A DNA stretch of 16,687 nucleotides, from NCBI GenBank assembly GCA_002305255.1, contig DBQN01000025.1, forward strand, positions 13,954 to 30,640, given 5' to 3'. A model generated the notes under the pieces. The model saw nothing but the letters and a program-made list of their open reading frames with translations, did not search any database and was not told the origin of the DNA. The DNA is from Firmicutes bacterium UBA1393. Its GTDB lineage: Bacteria > Bacillota > DTU025. Positions 1 through 7,344 of the stretch are shown here, in pieces (position 1 is the first letter of the stretch; each line of letters starts with the position of its first letter). Position numbers and translations under genes: made by a program.

Positions 1-84
1 CTGCCCAGTTCCCTGTATCTCGCCATATCGAACGCACCCGAGCGGAGGCGCCTCGTGAGTCCTTCGGAGCGTTCTCGCAGCTAA
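1..84 (+). CDS. Possible 3' end of an unidentified plus-strand gene (partial)
   Basis: Frame 1 is open from the window edge to a TAA at 82-84, giving 27 residues that end in ERSRS. The stop lies 9 bases before a perfect 12-bp hairpin that looks like an intrinsic terminator, which is what the end of a gene would show. The other two plus frames either stop early or run through the hairpin. The fragment is too short to assign to a family, and a 27-codon open stretch in high-GC DNA can occur by chance. A non-coding origin is possible. Confidence 0.28.
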   Translation: MPSSLYLAISNAPERRRLVSPSERSRS

Positions 85-93
85 ACGCTGGAA

Positions 94-121
94 AATGGTC
101 TGCCTCGCAAGGCAGACCATT
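94..121. terminator. Perfect 12-bp hairpin, probable bidirectional terminator
   Basis: AATGGTCTGCCT (94-105) pairs perfectly with AGGCAGACCATT (110-121) around a CGCA loop. On the plus strand it is followed by CCTTTTC, and on the minus strand by TTTTCC, so each strand has a short U-run after the stem. It would end plus-strand transcription entering from the left. It could also end the minus-strand rsmA-ykuK transcript, although it lies 225 bases beyond the ykuK-like stop. I see no gene between 122 and 345. Confidence 0.7.
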
Positions 122-345
122 CCTTTTCATGCCATCCCAAAGGAACGCCGTCAGCATAGCCCCTGAGATGCACAGATATCACTCGTTCATGGTACGAGCT
201 GGCGGGTTTTCGGGCTATCACGCCGCGAACCGCCCACTTGCCGGTATTTCGCCCTGTCGAGCCCGCCACGCGCGACGCACCTCGAGTGTCAACACGTCAC
301 CTCGCGGGAACCCATCCGGATTCGATTGGACTCACACCATGACGC

Positions 346-819
346 TTATCTCGTATACTTGTCGGCCACCTTCGAGGCTCCGTACGAATGCGGTTTGATG
401 CGTGCCTCAAAGCCTGTGCCGGTGATCATCCCGACGATGTCGCGTATCAGTTCCTTGGTGCGGCCGTTCTCTCCCACGTCCAGGTGGATCTCGATGTTCA
501 AGTCGCCGTAGCCGTTCTCCGATAGCTTATGCGCAAGATGACTGGCAAGCTCCAGGCTCTTGGAGGCCTCATAGAATATGCGCTGCTTAAGGCCTTTGAC
601 TGAATGCTCATGCTCGCGGCAGTAGTAGTAACGCGCTCCCCTGCCCACGCGGTGTATCACCACGGCAGTGACGAAGCACGTGTCGGATGCTACCTGCGAG
701 TCGGTGCCCACTATCAGCCTGTAGTCAGACTCCGGCGATTCATGCACATAGGCCATGAGGTCAGTGAACACCTGATCCAGGTCGAGCCTGCCCTTGGTGG
801 GGCTGATGAAGTAGTCCAT
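346..819 (-). CDS. ykuK: YkuK-like (DUF458) ribonuclease H-like protein
   Basis: This 157-residue protein matches the YkuK/DUF458 family, which has a predicted ribonuclease-H-like fold and an unclear cellular role. It is near the usual family length (about 160-175). Recognisable blocks are the N-terminal DYFISPTKG, the VGTDSQ segment near residues 38-43 with an acidic residue typical of RNase-H-like first strands, EIHLDVGENGRTKELI near residues 109-124, and the C-terminal KPHSYGASKVADKYTR. The ATG lies 15 bases after the rsmA stop with a GGGG ribosome site, so the two genes are probably co-transcribed. In B. subtilis the gene sits elsewhere, so pairing with rsmA hints at an RNA-related role. 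That hint is inference. The family call is secure, but enzymatic activity is not shown by sequence. Confidence 0.9.
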   Translation of the reverse strand: MDYFISPTKGRLDLDQVFTDLMAYVHESPESDYRLIVGTDSQVASDTCFVTAVVIHRVGRGARYYYCREHEHSVKGLKQRIFYEASKSLELASHLAHKLSENGYGDLNIEIHLDVGENGRTKELIRDIVGMITGTGFEARIKPHSYGASKVADKYTR

Positions 820-834
820 AAGAATCCCCGGCCT

Positions 835-1758
835 TCAGCGACCGTCGCCTGTGGAAGCCACGCCGAGGGCGACGGCTAGCGCAGAGAATTGTTCCAGTGA
901 CATCTGTTCAGCACGGAGCATCGGATCGATGAGCGAACGCCGAAGCGCTCGGTCTATATCGTCAGGAGTGAGTCCGAGCGCGATGTCGGCGGCTCCTCCG
1001 ATCAGCGCATTCCGAATGGTCTTCCTCCGGCGCGCGAACCCGGCTTCCACCACCCTGAAGAGGGCATCAGGAGGTGAGTCGACCTCTGCCGGCGGGCGAT
1101 TCCTGACAACCATCTTGACTACAGCCGACTCCACGGCAGGGGGAGGATCGAAACTCTCGGGCGGCACCCGCATCAAGATGGTGGGCTCCGTGTAGTACTG
1201 AGCCAGAATCGACAACACCGAGCGCCCCGCACCTCCGGGCGGTGCTACCAGCCGCTCGGCCACCTCCAGCTGCACCATGAGCACGAACTGGCGGAACAGA
1301 GCCGACGATGCGAAGAGCCTGCGAAGTACGGGCGAGGTTATCCCATAGGGAAGGTTGGCGACTACCATCCTCCGACCGGTCAGCCCGGCCGATGCTGCCG
1401 GTCGCGCCGGCTCCGTCGACCCGGCCGCGTCCGCCGCACGCGCCGCGCCCCATGCGCCCGTCACGCCCGTCACGCCCGTCGCCATGTCGACAATTGCGGT
1501 GATATCGCACTCCAGCACGTCAGCTTGGAGAATCCGCACATCGTCACGGCCAGCATACTCACGCTTCAATGCTGCGGCAAGCTCGCCATCGATCTCAATG
1601 GCCACGAGCATCCCGGCACGGTCGGCAAGCTTCCGGGTGATCGCGCCCTTGCCCGGCCCGATCTCCACAACGAGGTCATCGGCATCGGGGGCTGCCGCGG
1701 CTACGATGGCATCTGCCACCTCTTCACGGACCAGAAAATGTTGACCGTAACGTCTCAT
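835..1758 (-). CDS. rsmA: 16S rRNA dimethyladenosine transferase RsmA/KsgA
   Basis: RsmA uses S-adenosylmethionine to dimethylate the two adjacent adenosines in the helix 45 loop of 16S rRNA late in small-subunit assembly. Visible motifs are GQHFL at residues 5-9, the SAM-binding EIGPGKG at 32-38, the acidic AIEID that follows, QADVLECDI near 78-86, the catalytic NLPYG at 135-139, and FARRRKTIRNAL near the C-terminal domain. The protein is 307 residues, longer than the usual 270-290. The excess is a Thr/Gly/Ala-rich insert at about 92-130 just before NLPY. The ATG at 1758 is the only possible early start, because an in-frame TGA lies 12 bases upstream, and the protein begins directly at the RRYGQHFL motif. 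There is no Shine-Dalgarno; a consensus extended -10 lies immediately upstream. Confidence 0.96.
   Translation of the reverse strand: MRRYGQHFLVREEVADAIVAAAAPDADDLVVEIGPGKGAITRKLADRAGMLVAIEIDGELAAALKREYAGRDDVRILQADVLECDITAIVDMATGVTGVTGAWGAARAADAAGSTEPARPAASAGLTGRRMVVANLPYGITSPVLRRLFASSALFRQFVLMVQLEVAERLVAPPGGAGRSVLSILAQYYTEPTILMRVPPESFDPPPAVESAVVKMVVRNRPPAEVDSPPDALFRVVEAGFARRRKTIRNALIGGAADIALGLTPDDIDRALRRSLIDPMLRAEQMSLEQFSALAVALGVASTGDGR
1455..1481. repeat. Three tandem 9-bp units inside rsmA
   Basis: CGCCCGTCA, CGCCCGTCA and CGCCCGTCG follow one another at 1455-1463, 1464-1472 and 1473-1481. On the coding (minus) strand they encode Thr-Gly-Val repeats at the start of the RsmA insert. The unit is a multiple of three, so copy-number change keeps the frame. 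This suggests the insert grew by slippage. Confidence 0.85.
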
Positions 1759-1764
1759 ACGCCC

Positions 1765-1773
1765 ATTATATCA
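1765..1773 (-). promoter_or_regulatory. Extended -10 promoter for rsmA, start predicted on the ATG
   Basis: Read on the minus strand this is TGATATAAT, an exact TGnTATAAT extended -10. Six bases (GGGCGT) separate it from the ATG at 1758, so the usual start point falls on the A of the start codon. No good -35 is visible 16-18 bases upstream, where the sequence is part of the preceding terminator stem; extended -10 promoters can work without one. No Shine-Dalgarno is present. The reading is a leaderless rsmA mRNA. Confidence 0.6.
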
Positions 1774-1774
1774 C

Positions 1775-1804
1775 AAAAGCCCAACTCACCGTGGTGAGCT
1801 GGGC
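1775..1804 (-). terminator. Intrinsic terminator of the 3D-domain gene
   Basis: On the minus strand GCCCAGCTCACC and GGTGAGTTGGGC form a 12-bp stem (1793-1804 with 1779-1790, one wobble position) with a very short loop, followed by TTTTGTG. It lies about 90 bases past the stop of the 3D-domain gene and directly abuts the rsmA -10 element, so one transcription unit ends where the next begins. Confidence 0.75.
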
Positions 1805-1897
1805 AAGGGCTGGATTCGTGAGCCTTCCGGCATGCGCGCGAGCGGCAGCGCCGCGGCATGGCGCCTCGTCTCGCAAAGCATCCACGGCTCGTCCGCA

Positions 1898-2716
1898 TCA
1901 GTCCTCGAGTATGTAAACCTTCACGCGCCGCCTACCGTATGCAAGGCACTCCTCAACCGTCTCAAACAGCAGATCGATACGGTTGCCCTTGATTGCGCCT
2001 CCGACGTCTCCGGCGATGGCCGGGCCGTAGCCCTCCACATAAAGCCTGGTGCGGAGCGGTATGACCTTGGGATCAACAGCCACTATGCCCGGCGCGGCCT
2101 TCAGCCCGATGGCAGTGTAGCCGTTGGCGTATTCGCCACACGACGTAGGCCCGGGCTCATATGCCGTGGCCACCATGTTCAACACTTGGCGATAGGAATA
2201 GCTGCCTCGGCTGGTCAACAGCGTTCTTAAGGGCGGGCGCGTACCTACGGCTATCACTGCCGGCTCGGGCAGCGAGCTCACCCACTCTCGCATCACCGTT
2301 TCCGATCTTTGACCATACTGATCGGTAACGACAAGCACCATCTGCTCGCGCACGCCGGCGGCGCCGGCCTTGACCACACGGGTTTGCCCCTTGTCAAGCC
2401 TGGAATCGTTCACATGTTGTATTGAGTTGGGTATAGCCACCTTGCGCTTGACGATGGTCTTGTCGACCCAACCCGTAGAGGCTCTGCCGGGCGGCGGAAG
2501 TTGCCTCTTCAGGCTGATCCCCGCATCACTCAGCACACGCTCGACATAGCTTGTCCGGGGAGTGAACGACACGGTGGGAACCGACAAGACAGCGGCGGCG
2601 GCCTCGCGCCTGGCGGCAAGACCCAGCGCAGTGCCGACACCGATCGTAACAAGGCATATAGCTAAACCCCAGAGGATTGCGTTTTTGCGGATAGCGGATA
2701 CCCTCACGGGCCTCAA
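1898..2716 (-). CDS. YabE/RpfB-like membrane-anchored protein with G5 and 3D domains
   Basis: This is a predicted cell-wall-active protein of the YabE type. 3D domains share the MltA-like fold of lytic transglycosylases that cut peptidoglycan glycan strands; yabE occupies this same place in Bacilli. From the start chosen here (272 residues) there is a basic N-terminus, one membrane segment at about 11-35, a G5-like domain at about 87-160, and a 3D domain at about 181-271. The three aspartates that name the domain are visible in VAVDPK, AGDVGG and NRIDLL. It is much shorter than B. subtilis YabE and has no clear set of DUF348 repeats. I chose the TTG at 2714-2716 because a GGGAGG site lies 7 bases upstream and the likely promoter starts RNA near 2759. 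A TTG at 2776 would lie upstream of that point and has no ribosome site. An ATG at 2755 also lacks one. Confidence 0.88.
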   Translation of the reverse strand: MRPVRVSAIRKNAILWGLAICLVTIGVGTALGLAARREAAAAVLSVPTVSFTPRTSYVERVLSDAGISLKRQLPPPGRASTGWVDKTIVKRKVAIPNSIQHVNDSRLDKGQTRVVKAGAAGVREQMVLVVTDQYGQRSETVMREWVSSLPEPAVIAVGTRPPLRTLLTSRGSYSYRQVLNMVATAYEPGPTSCGEYANGYTAIGLKAAPGIVAVDPKVIPLRTRLYVEGYGPAIAGDVGGAIKGNRIDLLFETVEECLAYGRRRVKVYILED

Positions 2717-2723
2717 GAATAGC

Positions 2724-2729
2724 CCTCCC
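2724..2729 (-). promoter_or_regulatory. Ribosome binding site that decides the 3D-domain gene start
   Basis: GGGAGG on the minus strand, 7 bases before the TTG at 2714-2716. No comparable site precedes the upstream candidate starts at 2776 (TTG) or 2755 (ATG). Confidence 0.65.
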
Positions 2730-2765
2730 AAACCAGTCTCCCAATAGTATCGCATTGGATTTCTG

Positions 2766-2795
2766 AGTATGCTCAATGTTACACAAATCGGTCAA
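2766..2795 (-). promoter_or_regulatory. Sigma-A-like promoter for the 3D-domain gene
   Basis: On the minus strand, TTGACC (2790-2795) is followed after 18 bases by CATACT (2766-2771). The -35 matches five of six consensus positions and the -10 matches four. RNA would start near 2759, giving a leader of about 43 bases to the TTG at 2716. Confidence 0.5.
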
Positions 2796-2891
2796 CCTTG
2801 TCAAACCGCGCCTAGACTGGTTATATGATATGCATATCTATTGCACACGTGCACACGGATTATACATTGATGCATCTGAACATGCGCACAT

Positions 2892-2931
2892 GCGCATCAG
2901 CGCATCGGCGCATGGGCGCATCCGCCCATTG
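2892..2931. repeat. 8-bp tandem repeat GCGCATNN
   Basis: Four consecutive 8-base units, GCGCATCA, GCGCATCG, GCGCATGG and GCGCATCC (2892-2923), are followed by a decayed unit GCCCATTG (2924-2931) and preceded by related GCGCA-containing sequence from about 2883. It lies in the non-coding gap between the transport operon terminator and the promoter of the 3D-domain gene. The gap also contains the palindrome GATATGCATATC near 2828. I see no gene on either strand here. Confidence 0.8.
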
Positions 2932-2952
2932 CGCCTCAGGGGCAAGGCTCCG

Positions 2953-2981
2953 AAAAACGAGGGAGGGCACATGCCCTCCCT
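2953..2981 (-). terminator. Intrinsic terminator of the transport operon
   Basis: AGGGAGGGCA (2960-2969) pairs perfectly with TGCCCTCCCT (2972-2981) around a 2-base gap. On the minus strand the stem is followed by CGTTTTTCG. It lies about 40 bases after the stop of the small gene at 3020 and faces away from the operon. Confidence 0.85.
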
Positions 2982-3019
2982 GTCGCCAAATGGGGTCCAT
3001 TTTCCGCCGCACGATGCGG

Positions 3020-3421
3020 CTACTTCTTAGAGCCGGGGAAGCTACCCCATACGATGACCCTGGGTTTGCTCCTTTTCTCGCTCTCGTTGTTCGGTTCGGT
3101 CCTATCTTGCCTGTTCGCACTGTCAGGACGGGGTATTTCTGGTTCCTCGTGTTCCTCCGGTTTGGAAGCGACCTGAGCGTCGTAGTGGCGCGCCTCCTGG
3201 AATGTCGCAGCAACCGGCTCCACCGGTGCGCCAGGCTCCAGTGCCTTCGGTGACTCGTACGCTGCCGGCGTCACTGACGTCAGGGGCGTCCCGTGTGTCA
3301 CCTGCGTCACTGGCTCAGGATGCTCCAGATCGATCCCCAGATGCGCGCACGCATCCATCTCCTGAGGCCGCCAGTCCTTGTCGGCGCGGCCGGTGTCGCC
3401 GTAGTGGGCCACTTGCCACAT
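3020..3421 (-). CDS. Small unrecognised protein, last gene of the transport operon
   Basis: I do not recognise this 133-residue protein. From the ATG at 3421 it has a compact N-terminus (MWQVAHYGDTGRADKDWRP, then DACAHLGIDLEHPEP), a Thr/Val/Pro-rich middle and a charged, probably disordered C-terminal half rich in Glu, Arg and Lys that ends PRVIVWGSFPGSKK. There is no signal peptide or membrane segment. The start is supported by GAGG 5 bases upstream. A longer form from the GTG at 3490 has no ribosome site. It follows the second permease by about 80 bases on the same strand and is followed by a strong terminator, which favours a real gene. A role linked to the transporter is inference from position only. 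The low-complexity composition leaves room for a non-coding stretch. Confidence 0.5.
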   Translation of the reverse strand: MWQVAHYGDTGRADKDWRPQEMDACAHLGIDLEHPEPVTQVTHGTPLTSVTPAAYESPKALEPGAPVEPVAATFQEARHYDAQVASKPEEHEEPEIPRPDSANRQDRTEPNNESEKRSKPRVIVWGSFPGSKK

Positions 3422-3499
3422 CACCCCCTCGCCGCTTCGCTGTCCCCATGGGGAGGGTCTAATTGAAGCTATGCGTGAGGAGCTTGTCACTTGCCTGGT

Positions 3500-4630
3500 C
3501 TATTTCTTGCCTCTAGACTGCCATGCGTGCAGCGCCAGCGCCACCGCGATGACTCCGTACGACAGGAAGCTGCGGAAGTATTCTCCCACCTGGGCGTTGC
3601 CGAATAGCCTCTGGCCTGCATCTGGCGAGACCACGAACAACGTGTGGAAGAGCAGCACTCCCACGATGGCATTCCATATAGTCGCCCTGCGCGTTGTCGC
3701 GCCGCCCACCAGTATCGCGGCCACCGACAGCGTGCCCACCTGCTCATGGCTGGAGTAGGTGTTGAACGTTCCCATGTTCTGCAGGAAGATCAGCTGCCCC
3801 CAGGCTGCGAGTACCGTAGAGAACATGATGGCGATGATACGAGTCCTGTCTACGTTGATGCCCGACACCTGAGCAATGTGCCGATCCTGGCCCACTGCCC
3901 TCATCTCTTGCCCCAGCTTGGTGCGGGTAATGAAGGCGGTAAGCACGCACAACACGGCCACAACCACCAGAGTGCCCAGAGGGAGCCGCCACGGGCCGAT
4001 GGGTATGCCCGCCACCTCGCCCATGATCATGCCGTTCCAGATGGGGTCGAGCGCCCTGTCAAGGGAGTTGCTTATCCAGAACAGGTCCACCGTGTTCTTC
4101 AGGCCCACGCCTGACCTGAGCATCATCTCAGGGTTCTTCATGGGTATGACGGTGCCCACGAGCACCAGATACACCAGCTGATACAGGCCGTTCGCGAAGA
4201 AGCCCAGGATCATGCCTGTGACCATCTCGCGACCCTTTGCTCTGTTCAGCACCAGACCGGTAAGGTATCCGAACAGCATCGCGAAGGGCATCGAGATCAG
4301 GGCCGCCAGCCCGAATCCACCGAGGCCCGTAAAGCCGTAATGGGTTATGATGACCAGCGCCGTCTGACCCGCCATGGCGCCGACCACGATGCCGAAGTTG
4401 AGCCCCAGGCCGGCCATGACCGGGATTATCAGGCTGAGAACCAGGAACACGTTACGTCCCAGTCTCCCGATTACCTCTCGGATGAGGAAGTTCACGTCGA
4501 GCCTGGCAGCTACTGTCCCGATCACACACAGCACCAGGAAGAACAGCGGCACAGACCAGCTTCTTAGAAGGGCTCCGACCCCGATGGCCTTCTTAGCGGC
4601 CGGCGCAGACCCCGAATGTGCAGTAATCAT
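3500..4630 (-). CDS. ABC transporter permease, BPD_transp_2 type (second of pair)
   Basis: This 376-residue integral membrane protein belongs to the permease family used by ribose-type and BMP/nucleoside-type importers. It forms the channel together with the neighbouring permease. It shows about ten hydrophobic segments, a long loop near the middle with GSLDRALDP-like polar sequence, and the conserved cytoplasmic coupling region RTKLGQEMRAVGQDRHIAQVSGI (about residues 235-260), where the EMRAVG core contacts the ATPase. AAILVGGATTRRATIWN near the end is also typical. The ATG at 4630 has AAGGAGGT 7 bases upstream, and that site contains the stop codon of the preceding permease, so translation is probably coupled. 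Substrate cannot be read from this sequence. Confidence 0.93.
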   Translation of the reverse strand: MITAHSGSAPAAKKAIGVGALLRSWSVPLFFLVLCVIGTVAARLDVNFLIREVIGRLGRNVFLVLSLIIPVMAGLGLNFGIVVGAMAGQTALVIITHYGFTGLGGFGLAALISMPFAMLFGYLTGLVLNRAKGREMVTGMILGFFANGLYQLVYLVLVGTVIPMKNPEMMLRSGVGLKNTVDLFWISNSLDRALDPIWNGMIMGEVAGIPIGPWRLPLGTLVVVAVLCVLTAFITRTKLGQEMRAVGQDRHIAQVSGINVDRTRIIAIMFSTVLAAWGQLIFLQNMGTFNTYSSHEQVGTLSVAAILVGGATTRRATIWNAIVGVLLFHTLFVVSPDAGQRLFGNAQVGEYFRSFLSYGVIAVALALHAWQSRGKK

Positions 4631-4635
4631 GCCGG

Positions 4636-5700
4636 CTACCTCCTTTCGACCCGGGTCAGGGCATACAAGATCATGCCGTTGCTCATGATCATCCGGGCGA
4701 TCTCACTTATGTCAGCACCTTGAAGAGCGGTTTGGGTGACTGGCAACGCTATCGTAAGGAGCGTGTGGAACAACACCGCGCCGAGCACGACATTGCCAAC
4801 AGAGGCCTTCTGCAGCGACGCGCCGCCTATCAGGATAGACGCCACTGCCGGGAACGCCACGTTCAGAGGCGCCGTATACAGCTGAATGAAGCCGTAACTC
4901 TGTGCGTACACCACGATCCCTATCGCCCCGAGCACAGTCGAGATGATCACTCCGAGGCGTCGGGTTGCTTTCACGTTCACCCCTGAAGACTCGGCGAACG
5001 CAGGGTTAGCCCCGACAGTGCGCATCGCGTGCCCTGCCCGCGACCGGAAGAACAGCCATGCTCCAACGCAGAACAGTGCGAAGAACAACAACAGTCCCGT
5101 TGGCACCGCAAGATCGCCGATCTTGAATGCCAGGAAGTCGTTGAGCACGTGGGCGAAGGTGCGGTCGAGGGTGATCGTGTTGCGCAGGCCCATGCCCCCG
5201 AGGGGGAATATCATCGCAGGGTTCCGGTAGGGCGCGAGCACCCAGAACATACACATGCCGGCCACAATGGAGTAACCGACGTATGTTCCAACCATCATCT
5301 CCTGGCCCCTCACACGCTCCAGCAGCTCCGCATAGAGCCAGCCGAACACCACCGCGATGGGCACTGCGATGGCCAGTGCCGTAAGGAACCCGCCAAAGCC
5401 GGGTATATCCATGTTCATGCTGGTGACGGCTCCGATCAGGCCGGCGATTACCCCGACGGCCAAACCGAAGTTGAGCCCCACTCCGCACGCCAGTGTGAAC
5501 AGCATCGAAAGAACCAGGATGCCATTCATGCCTATCCTGACGAGCGAATCGCTGACCAGCATCCCGATGTTCATTCTAAGGATAACGGCCAGCACGAATA
5601 GGGCGAGGAGGAACGCCGCGATTATCAGCCTGGGCAGTCCGAAATCAGCGTAGAACTGCTTGGCCATGGATAGAACGCGCGACTCAGATTTCTCAGCCAT
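4636..5700 (-). CDS. ABC transporter permease, BPD_transp_2 type (first of pair)
   Basis: This 354-residue multi-pass membrane protein is the partner of the permease that follows it. A short cytoplasmic N-terminus precedes a first membrane segment at about 24-42, and the protein is hydrophobic throughout. The coupling segment FRSRAGHAMRTVGANPAFAESSGV (about residues 217-240) carries the family's AMRTVGANP block that docks onto the ATPase. The later ASILIGGASLQKASVGNVVLGA matches the end region of this family. The ATG lies 2 bases after the ATPase stop with GGGAGG ahead of it, and the gene runs straight into the second permease with a 5-base gap. Two distinct permeases with one double ATPase is the usual arrangement for BMP/nucleoside-type importers. 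Confidence 0.93.
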   Translation of the reverse strand: MAEKSESRVLSMAKQFYADFGLPRLIIAAFLLALFVLAVILRMNIGMLVSDSLVRIGMNGILVLSMLFTLACGVGLNFGLAVGVIAGLIGAVTSMNMDIPGFGGFLTALAIAVPIAVVFGWLYAELLERVRGQEMMVGTYVGYSIVAGMCMFWVLAPYRNPAMIFPLGGMGLRNTITLDRTFAHVLNDFLAFKIGDLAVPTGLLLFFALFCVGAWLFFRSRAGHAMRTVGANPAFAESSGVNVKATRRLGVIISTVLGAIGIVVYAQSYGFIQLYTAPLNVAFPAVASILIGGASLQKASVGNVVLGAVLFHTLLTIALPVTQTALQGADISEIARMIMSNGMILYALTRVERR

Positions 5701-5702
5701 TC

Positions 5703-7307
5703 TCAGACCACCTCCCTGCGAGCTGCGCTCACGCCTGCCATCATGAGACCGAAATCAGTGTCAGGCGCGTCAGGTGAAAGGATGCCTGCTACCTTACCCT
5801 CGTAGATGATGGCGATCCTGTCGCACACCTTTCGCAGTTCAGCCAGTTCTGAGGAGGTCATGACTATCGTCATGTTGTGCTCACGGTTGAACCTCACGAG
5901 GAGGTCAAGCACTATCTGCTTCGCGCCGACGTCGATGCCGCGGGTAGGCTCCGAAACCCACAACAGCTCCGGCTCCATTGTGAACGCCCGGCCAAGGCAG
6001 ACCTTCTGCTGATTGCCTCCTGACAGGCGCCGCACGTACTGACCAGGCCCGGTGCATCGAATATCCAGGTCTTTGATAGACTGCAGCGCGTGGCGTCGGA
6101 TCTCCGCTCTGTCTTCCAGGCGAAGCCCCTCAATGAGACCGGGTCGCAGGAATTTGCCCTGCACCTGCATGGCAGTGAGGACCAGGTTCATCTCCACAGA
6201 CTCGTCAAGGAGCAACCCGACTCCCCGCCTGTCTTCCGACACAAAGGCCATCCCCGACAGCAATGCGTGCTTCGGATCGTTCAGCGGTATGCGCTGCCCG
6301 TTCTTACGAACCTCGCCCGTTGCCGGATAGAGGCCTATCACGCCGTTGGCGATTCCGACCTTGCCATGGCCTGCAAGCCCGCCTATGCCCAGGATCTCGC
6401 CGCGCCTGACCGTCAAGTCGAGTCCGCGCACGCGCTCACCGGGCATCTCTACTCTGAGATTGCTGATCTCGAGTATGGGGTCGTCATCGGAAGGTTCCTT
6501 TGCTCTCGGAGCAAGCGCGGCGCGCTTAATGCTCCTGCCCACCATCAACTCGGCGATCCGCTCAAGGCGCGCGTCCTTGCGCTCCATGCGCGATACGACC
6601 TCGCCGTCACGCAAAATGGTGATATTGTCGGCCACCTCCATCACCTCGTCAAGACGGTGGGTGATGAACAGAATGCCGATGCCGTGAGAGGCAAGACGCT
6701 TCATTGCTGTGAGGAGAGTTGCGGCCTCCGACTCAGTGAGCACCGCAGTGGGCTCATCGAACACCAGCAGCTTCACATTGCTCTTATCTATCTCGCGGGC
6801 GATCTCCACGAACTGCATGTGGCCGACGGGAAGACTGGCGATGAGAGCCGTCTCGTCAATCGACAGGCCCAGCTTGTCAAGGGCGATCCTGGAGTCCTTC
6901 TCCATCTTGGCCTCGTCTAGCGTTCTCAGCTTGGGGCCGAAGATCCTTGACACGATGTTCGGGCGTGTAGGCTCTCTGTTCAGCTTCACGTTCTCTGCCA
7001 CAGTGAAGCCAGGAATGAGCATGAACTCTTGATGGACCATGCCGATTCCCAGTTCCATGGCCTTCTTTGGCGAGTCGATGGTGACTTCCTGGCCATCCAG
7101 CTTGATCTGGCCTTCGAAGCCCCCGGTATCGAAGATGACGCTCATCCCGAAGAGGATGTTCATCAGCGTGCTCTTCCCCGCGCCGTTCTCGCCGACCAAC
7201 GCGTGGATCTCACCCGGCTTCAGGGCGAGGCTGACCGCCTTGAGCACTGTGGTGCCGAAGTAGCTCTTGGTGATGTTGTTGAGTTCTAGGACGTAACCGT
7301 TGCCCAT
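5703..7307 (-). CDS. ABC transporter ATPase with two nucleotide-binding domains
   Basis: This 534-residue cytoplasmic motor is of the RbsA/BMP-importer type. Domain 1 has Walker A GENGAGKST (39-47), Q-loop VHQEF, and Walker B LLVFDEPTA with the catalytic Glu. Its signature is degenerate (LPVGHMQ instead of LSGGQ). Domain 2 has a degenerate Walker A (GLAGHGKVG), an intact signature LSGGNQQK, and SEPTRGID where Walker B normally has DEP. The degenerate halves would face each other, leaving one functional ATP site made of Walker A of domain 1 and LSGGNQQ of domain 2; this asymmetry is known for the family. I start at the ATG at 7307, where GAGAGGGG lies 7 bases upstream and MGNGYVLELNNITKSYFG is a standard N-terminus. 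An upstream start at 7385 would add an atypical 26 residues. Confidence 0.94.
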   Translation of the reverse strand: MGNGYVLELNNITKSYFGTTVLKAVSLALKPGEIHALVGENGAGKSTLMNILFGMSVIFDTGGFEGQIKLDGQEVTIDSPKKAMELGIGMVHQEFMLIPGFTVAENVKLNREPTRPNIVSRIFGPKLRTLDEAKMEKDSRIALDKLGLSIDETALIASLPVGHMQFVEIAREIDKSNVKLLVFDEPTAVLTESEAATLLTAMKRLASHGIGILFITHRLDEVMEVADNITILRDGEVVSRMERKDARLERIAELMVGRSIKRAALAPRAKEPSDDDPILEISNLRVEMPGERVRGLDLTVRRGEILGIGGLAGHGKVGIANGVIGLYPATGEVRKNGQRIPLNDPKHALLSGMAFVSEDRRGVGLLLDESVEMNLVLTAMQVQGKFLRPGLIEGLRLEDRAEIRRHALQSIKDLDIRCTGPGQYVRRLSGGNQQKVCLGRAFTMEPELLWVSEPTRGIDVGAKQIVLDLLVRFNREHNMTIVMTSSELAELRKVCDRIAIIYEGKVAGILSPDAPDTDFGLMMAGVSAARREVV

Positions 7308-7344
7308 TTCGCAACCCCTCTCGGTTGTATGCGACGGTACTGCG

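Noticed and set aside
202..267. tRNA-like stretch on the minus strand: GGCGGG at one end, CCCGCCA at the other and a GGTTCGC in between.
   Set aside because: The ends pair over only six bases, no D-arm or anticodon arm can be drawn at the right spacing, and the T-arm stem does not close.
81..398. Open frames on both strands (81-269 minus and 129-398 plus).
   Set aside because: The minus frame runs through the terminator hairpin; neither has a ribosome site or protein-like composition, and the plus one overlaps ykuK antisense.
2883..2931. The GCGCAT repeats as a CRISPR array.
   Set aside because: The unit is 8 bases with no spacers of constant length, and no cas genes are present.
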